From positions 103,953 through 167,952 of the forward strand of contig JBBSLP010000002.1 of NCBI GenBank assembly GCA_038255145.1: 64,000 nucleotides of DNA. The letters run 5' to 3'. The DNA is from WHTX01 sp038255145. Its GTDB lineage: Bacteria; Actinomycetota; Acidimicrobiia; Acidimicrobiales; CAIXPF01. Numbering within the stretch: position 1 is the first letter of the stretch; every line of letters starts with the position of its first letter. The notes below the pieces were generated by a model, which worked only from the letters and a program-made list of their open reading frames with translations, did no database searches and was not told the origin of the DNA. Below, piece by piece: positions 60,670-64,000 of this stretch. The position numbers were made by a program, and so were the translations under genes.

Positions 60670-62220
60670 TCAGGGGTTGGCGGACGCGGCGGGGGTGAAG
60701 CGGGGTTCGACGACCTCCTTGCGGACGCGGAACTTCTGGATCTTGCCCATGGGGTTGCGGGGCAGGTCGGCGGGGTCGTCGAGGATGACGATGTCCTTGG
60801 GGCACTTGTAGCCGGCCAGGCGTTCGCGGCAGAACGCCCGCAGCTCATCGGGGTCGAGGGCATCGGAAGCCCGCACGACGACGCCGACCACGGCTTCACC
60901 CCACAGTTCGTGGGGACGGCCCACCACCGCGGCTTCGAGGACGCCGGGGTGCTCGACCAGCACCCGCTCGACCTCGGCCGAGTACACGTTCTCGCCGCCG
61001 GACACGATCATGTCGGGCTTGCGGTCCACGATGCGCAGCCGGCCGTCCTCGTCGAGGATGCCGATGTCGCCCGACAGGATGAACCCGTCCCGCAGCGCCG
61101 CGGCCGTGGCGTCCGGCCGGTTGAGGTAGCCGGCGAACGGCGTCAGGGTCCGCGACGCCACCTGGCCGGCCTCACCCACCGGGCACACCCGGCCGTCCTC
61201 GTCGAGCACCCGCACCTGGAAGCCCATGGCCGACCAACCCACCGAGTGCGGTCGCAGGGTGGCCCGGTCCTTGATCTCGAAGTTGCAGAAGCCGTAGGCC
61301 TCCGACCACCCGTAACCCTCGGCAAAGGCGGCGTTGGGGAACAGGTCCAACGCCCCTTCCAGCACCGAGCTGGGTAGGGACGCCCCCGAGGACAGGATGA
61401 ACCGGGCCGAGCGCAGGGGCTGGCCGCCGTGGCGCTTGGCGTGCTCGAGCATCATGGTCGTCATCGACGGCACCAGGAAGGCCCAGGTGCACGGCCCGTC
61501 GAGCTCGGCGCTGGCCCGCTCGGCGTCGAACGCCACCATGACCCGCACCCGGGCCCCGATCAGCAGGGCGCCCAGGGACATGGTGGCGTAGGACATGTGG
61601 CAGATCGGCCCCGCCGTCAGCATGACCTGGTCGGACGTCAGGTTGAGCTGGCCGAACATGCGCAGGGCCATCAGCCACCAGCCCTCGCCGGTGTTGATGA
61701 CGCCCTTGGGGAACCCCGTCGTGCCCGACGTGTAGCCGATGACGGCGGGGGCGTCGGCCATGGGCGGGATGGCGCGGCCACCCAGGTCGGCCACGTCCAT
61801 GGTCGGCACCCGGTCGGCGTCGAGTAGACGGGCCCCGGCGTTGGCCGCCGCCGCCCGGCCGTTGGCCAGGAGCTCACCGGCGCACACCAGCACCGACGCC
61901 CCCGAGTCGCTCATCACGTAGTCGATCTCGGGCAGGGCCAGGCGGGTGTTGACGGGCACGGCGGCGGCGCCGACGACCTGGCAGGCCAGGTAGGTGAGGA
62001 TGGCGTCGACCCCGTTGGGCAGCAGCATGGCCACCATGGGTCCGTTCGGTCCCGGGGCCACCTCGCCGATGGCGCCGGCCAGGCTGACGATGCGTCGCCA
62101 CACGTCGGCGTAGGTGAGCGTGGGTCCCTCCCCACCCGAGGCGGCCAGCACCTCGATGGCCACCCGGCCCGGGAACTGCTGCGCGTTGACCGCGAGCTGG
62201 TCGACGAAGGCGAACTGCAT
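60670..62220 (-). CDS. AMP-dependent acyl-CoA synthetase/ligase
   Basis: A 516-residue adenylate-forming enzyme activating a carboxylic acid to the acyl-CoA. Motifs: YTSGTTGFPKGV (P-loop), EGYGWSEAYGF (A5), SGDIGILDEDGRLRIVDR (A7/A8), GGENVYSAEVERVL, and the catalytic Lys in NPMGKIQKF. The class of acid is unknown. ATG 62220 follows ggggga. It lies alone but with several acyl-CoA genes in the wider region. Confidence 0.93.
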   Translation of the reverse strand: MQFAFVDQLAVNAQQFPGRVAIEVLAASGGEGPTLTYADVWRRIVSLAGAIGEVAPGPNGPMVAMLLPNGVDAILTYLACQVVGAAAVPVNTRLALPEIDYVMSDSGASVLVCAGELLANGRAAAANAGARLLDADRVPTMDVADLGGRAIPPMADAPAVIGYTSGTTGFPKGVINTGEGWWLMALRMFGQLNLTSDQVMLTAGPICHMSYATMSLGALLIGARVRVMVAFDAERASAELDGPCTWAFLVPSMTTMMLEHAKRHGGQPLRSARFILSSGASLPSSVLEGALDLFPNAAFAEGYGWSEAYGFCNFEIKDRATLRPHSVGWSAMGFQVRVLDEDGRVCPVGEAGQVASRTLTPFAGYLNRPDATAAALRDGFILSGDIGILDEDGRLRIVDRKPDMIVSGGENVYSAEVERVLVEHPGVLEAAVVGRPHELWGEAVVGVVVRASDALDPDELRAFCRERLAGYKCPKDIVILDDPADLPRNPMGKIQKFRVRKEVVEPRFTPAASANP

Positions 62221-62317
62221 CGGTGATCTCCCCCCAGCGGGCGCACCCATCCCCGGTGCGCCACCCCGGTTCCTAGATCACCGGGCCGCCCGGCGCACGC
62301 CGGGCGGTCAGCGGCGG

Positions 62318-63961
62318 TCAGGGGTGGAGGTCGGCGGCGTCCATGATCTCGTAGGCGTAGCCCTGCTCGGCCAGGAAGCGTTGGCGGCGGGCGGCGAACT
62401 CCTGCTCGTTCGTGTCCCGGCTGACCACGGTGTAGAAGTGCGCTTGGCGGCCGTCGTCCTTGGGGCGCAGGATCCGGCCCAGGCGTTGGGCCTCCTCCTG
62501 GCGGCTGCCGAAGGTGCCTGAAACCTGCACGGCGACCGAGGCATCGGGCAGGTCGATGGAGAAGTTGGCCACCTTGGACACCACCAGCACCCGCTCCTCG
62601 CCCTTGCGGAAGGCCTCGTAGAGCCGCTGGCGCTCCTTCACCGGGGTCTTGCCCGTCAGCACTGGGGCCCCCAGGCGCTCGGCGATGGTGTCGAGCTGGT
62701 CCAGGTACATGCCGATGACCAGGGTGGGCTCGTCGGGATGCCGCTTGACCAGCTCTTCGATCACGTCGAGCTTGGACCCCGCCGTGGCCCCGATGCGGTG
62801 GCGGTCCTCGGGCTCGGCCACGGCGTAGGCCATGCGCTCGTCATCGGTCAGCACCACCCGCACCTCGGTGCAGATGGCGGGGGCGATCCAACCCTGGGCC
62901 TCCATGTCCCGCCACGGCGCCTCGTAGCGCTTGGGACCGATCAGGCTGAACACGTCGCCCTCGCGCCCGTCCTCCCGCACCAGCGTGGCCGTGAGTCCCA
63001 ACCGCCGACGGCTCTGCAGGTCGGCCGTGAGGCGGAACACGGGGGCGGGCAGCAGGTGGACCTCGTCGTAGATGACCAGGCCCCAGTCCTCGGCGTCGAA
63101 CACGTCGAAGTGGCGGTACTCGCCCTTCGTCTTCGAGATGAGGATCTGGTAGGTGGCGATGGTGACGGGGCGGATCTCCTTGCGGTCCCCCGAGTACTCG
63201 CCGATCTCGGTCGCCGTGAGCGACGTGCGGGCCAGCAGCTCGTCGCGCCACTGGCGGGCGGAGACGGTGTTGGTGACCAGGATCAACGTCCGGGCCGACG
63301 CCGTGACCAGCGCCCCTGCCCCGACCAGGGTCTTGCCCGCCCCGCAGGGCAGCACGACAACCCCGGTGCCCGAGGCGAAGAAGGTGTCGATCGCCTCGCG
63401 CTGGTAGGGGCGCAGGGCGAAGCCGTCCTCCTCGGACAGGAACACCGGGTAGCTGGCCCCGTCGACGTAGCCGGCCCGGTCCTCGGCCGGCCATCCCACC
63501 TTGAGCAGGGCCTGCTTGAGCCGACCCCGCTCGCTGGGGGACACGGCCACGGTGTGCTGGTCGATGCGGGGGCCGAGCAGGGGAGCGACGTGCTTGGAGC
63601 GCAGGACCTCCTCGAGCACGGGCAGGTCGAGGGCGTGCAGCACCAGGCCGTGGCGGTCGTCGGTCTGCAGCACCAGGCGACCGTGGCGGTCCATGACCTC
63701 GGCGATGTCCACCAGCAGGTTGTTGGGCACGGGGAAGCGGGAGAAGCGAACCAGGGCGTCGACCACCTGCTCGGCGTCGATGCCTGCGGCCCGGGCGTTC
63801 CACAACCCCAGGTTGGTGACCCGGAAGGTGTGGATGTGCTCGGGGGCCCGCTCGAGCTCGGCGAAGCCGGCGATGACCTGGCGGCAGGCCGGGGCCAGGG
63901 GGTGGTCGACCTCCAGCAGCAGGGTCTTGTCGGACTGGACGATCAGCGGTCCGTCGCTCAC
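62318..63961 (-). CDS. XPB-type DNA repair helicase
   Basis: A 547-residue superfamily 2 helicase of the bacterial XPB group. An N-terminal damage-recognition-type region is followed by LRPYQREAIDTFFASGTGVV, Walker A PCGAGKT, DEVH in VIYDEVHLLPAP, GLTATLVREDGREGD (thumb/RED region), and the helicase-C motifs SGTFGSRQEEAQRLGRILRP. It unwinds DNA 3' to 5' in repair. The GTG at 63961 begins SDGPLIVQ. Confidence 0.92.
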   Translation of the reverse strand: MSDGPLIVQSDKTLLLEVDHPLAPACRQVIAGFAELERAPEHIHTFRVTNLGLWNARAAGIDAEQVVDALVRFSRFPVPNNLLVDIAEVMDRHGRLVLQTDDRHGLVLHALDLPVLEEVLRSKHVAPLLGPRIDQHTVAVSPSERGRLKQALLKVGWPAEDRAGYVDGASYPVFLSEEDGFALRPYQREAIDTFFASGTGVVVLPCGAGKTLVGAGALVTASARTLILVTNTVSARQWRDELLARTSLTATEIGEYSGDRKEIRPVTIATYQILISKTKGEYRHFDVFDAEDWGLVIYDEVHLLPAPVFRLTADLQSRRRLGLTATLVREDGREGDVFSLIGPKRYEAPWRDMEAQGWIAPAICTEVRVVLTDDERMAYAVAEPEDRHRIGATAGSKLDVIEELVKRHPDEPTLVIGMYLDQLDTIAERLGAPVLTGKTPVKERQRLYEAFRKGEERVLVVSKVANFSIDLPDASVAVQVSGTFGSRQEEAQRLGRILRPKDDGRQAHFYTVVSRDTNEQEFAARRQRFLAEQGYAYEIMDAADLHP

Positions 63962-64000
63962 GGTCGTGCTCGGGTCCTTCGGTGCAGCACCCTTCGGTGC

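Overview
The window is very G+C-rich with strong G/C preference at third codon positions. Its gene content (caa3-type oxidase with fused subunits I and III, SCO6745/SalK-type protein, many acyl-CoA genes, GTG starts, XPB-like helicase) points to an actinomycete, most likely class Acidimicrobiia (Iamia-like). That placement is inference: there is no rRNA or tRNA gene here.

Layout. 0-6.2 kb: sensory genes (a PAS histidine kinase cut by the window edge, its single-domain response regulator, a lone PAS protein) around a membrane-anchored NACHT NTPase with an FGE-like domain and a long coiled coil. 6.3-20.3 kb: acyl-CoA dehydrogenase, a frameshifted enoyl-CoA hydratase, a multi-PAS GGDEF-EAL protein, a DrrAB-type ABC exporter, an acyl-CoA carboxylase beta subunit, an SDR, a SalK-like protein and a Ktr/Trk potassium channel pair. 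20.3-24.5 kb: a carboxylesterase between two mosaics of truncated genes (thioesterase, two MFS remnants, HxlR-SCP2 regulator, membrane protein, isochorismatase). 24.5-33.6 kb: two large divergent helicases, a SNF2/RapA type with a DUF3883-like tail and a DUF4011-helicase-nuclease of the Hhe type. This is the best candidate for an intact antiphage locus.

33.6-41 kb: orphan nucleotidyltransferase, ribokinase coupled to a LuxR regulator, VWA protein, Usp-like protein, a 740-base gap with strong dyads, and a translationally coupled operon of a diguanylate cyclase, an ABM-like protein and a cobalamin-binding protein carrying the Wx9EH signature of CarH-type photoreceptors. 41-47.8 kb: a decayed, duplicated defence-island-like region. 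An ADP-ribosylglycohydrolase fused to a dual-specificity phosphatase occurs twice (second copy frameshifted), each beside remnants that I read as BREX-2 pglW/pglZ ends, with a NERD protein, a VapBC module and other fragments.

47.8-64 kb: methyltransferase, LuxR-TPR regulator, a hypothetical protein whose 3' end is also found 6 kb away, a Phd/PIN toxin-antitoxin pair, MaoC-like hydratase, the ctaC-ctaDE-ctaG oxidase cluster, a second acyl-CoA dehydrogenase, a Phd/RelE pair, an acyl-CoA ligase and an XPB helicase.

Three intergenic palindromes (14.4, 23.2 and 53.2 kb) share a core, while their outer arms differ in sequence yet stay self-complementary. Most frameshifts and truncations lie in the 20-24 and 42-47.8 kb islands, which suggests local decay, though assembly error cannot be excluded from sequence alone.
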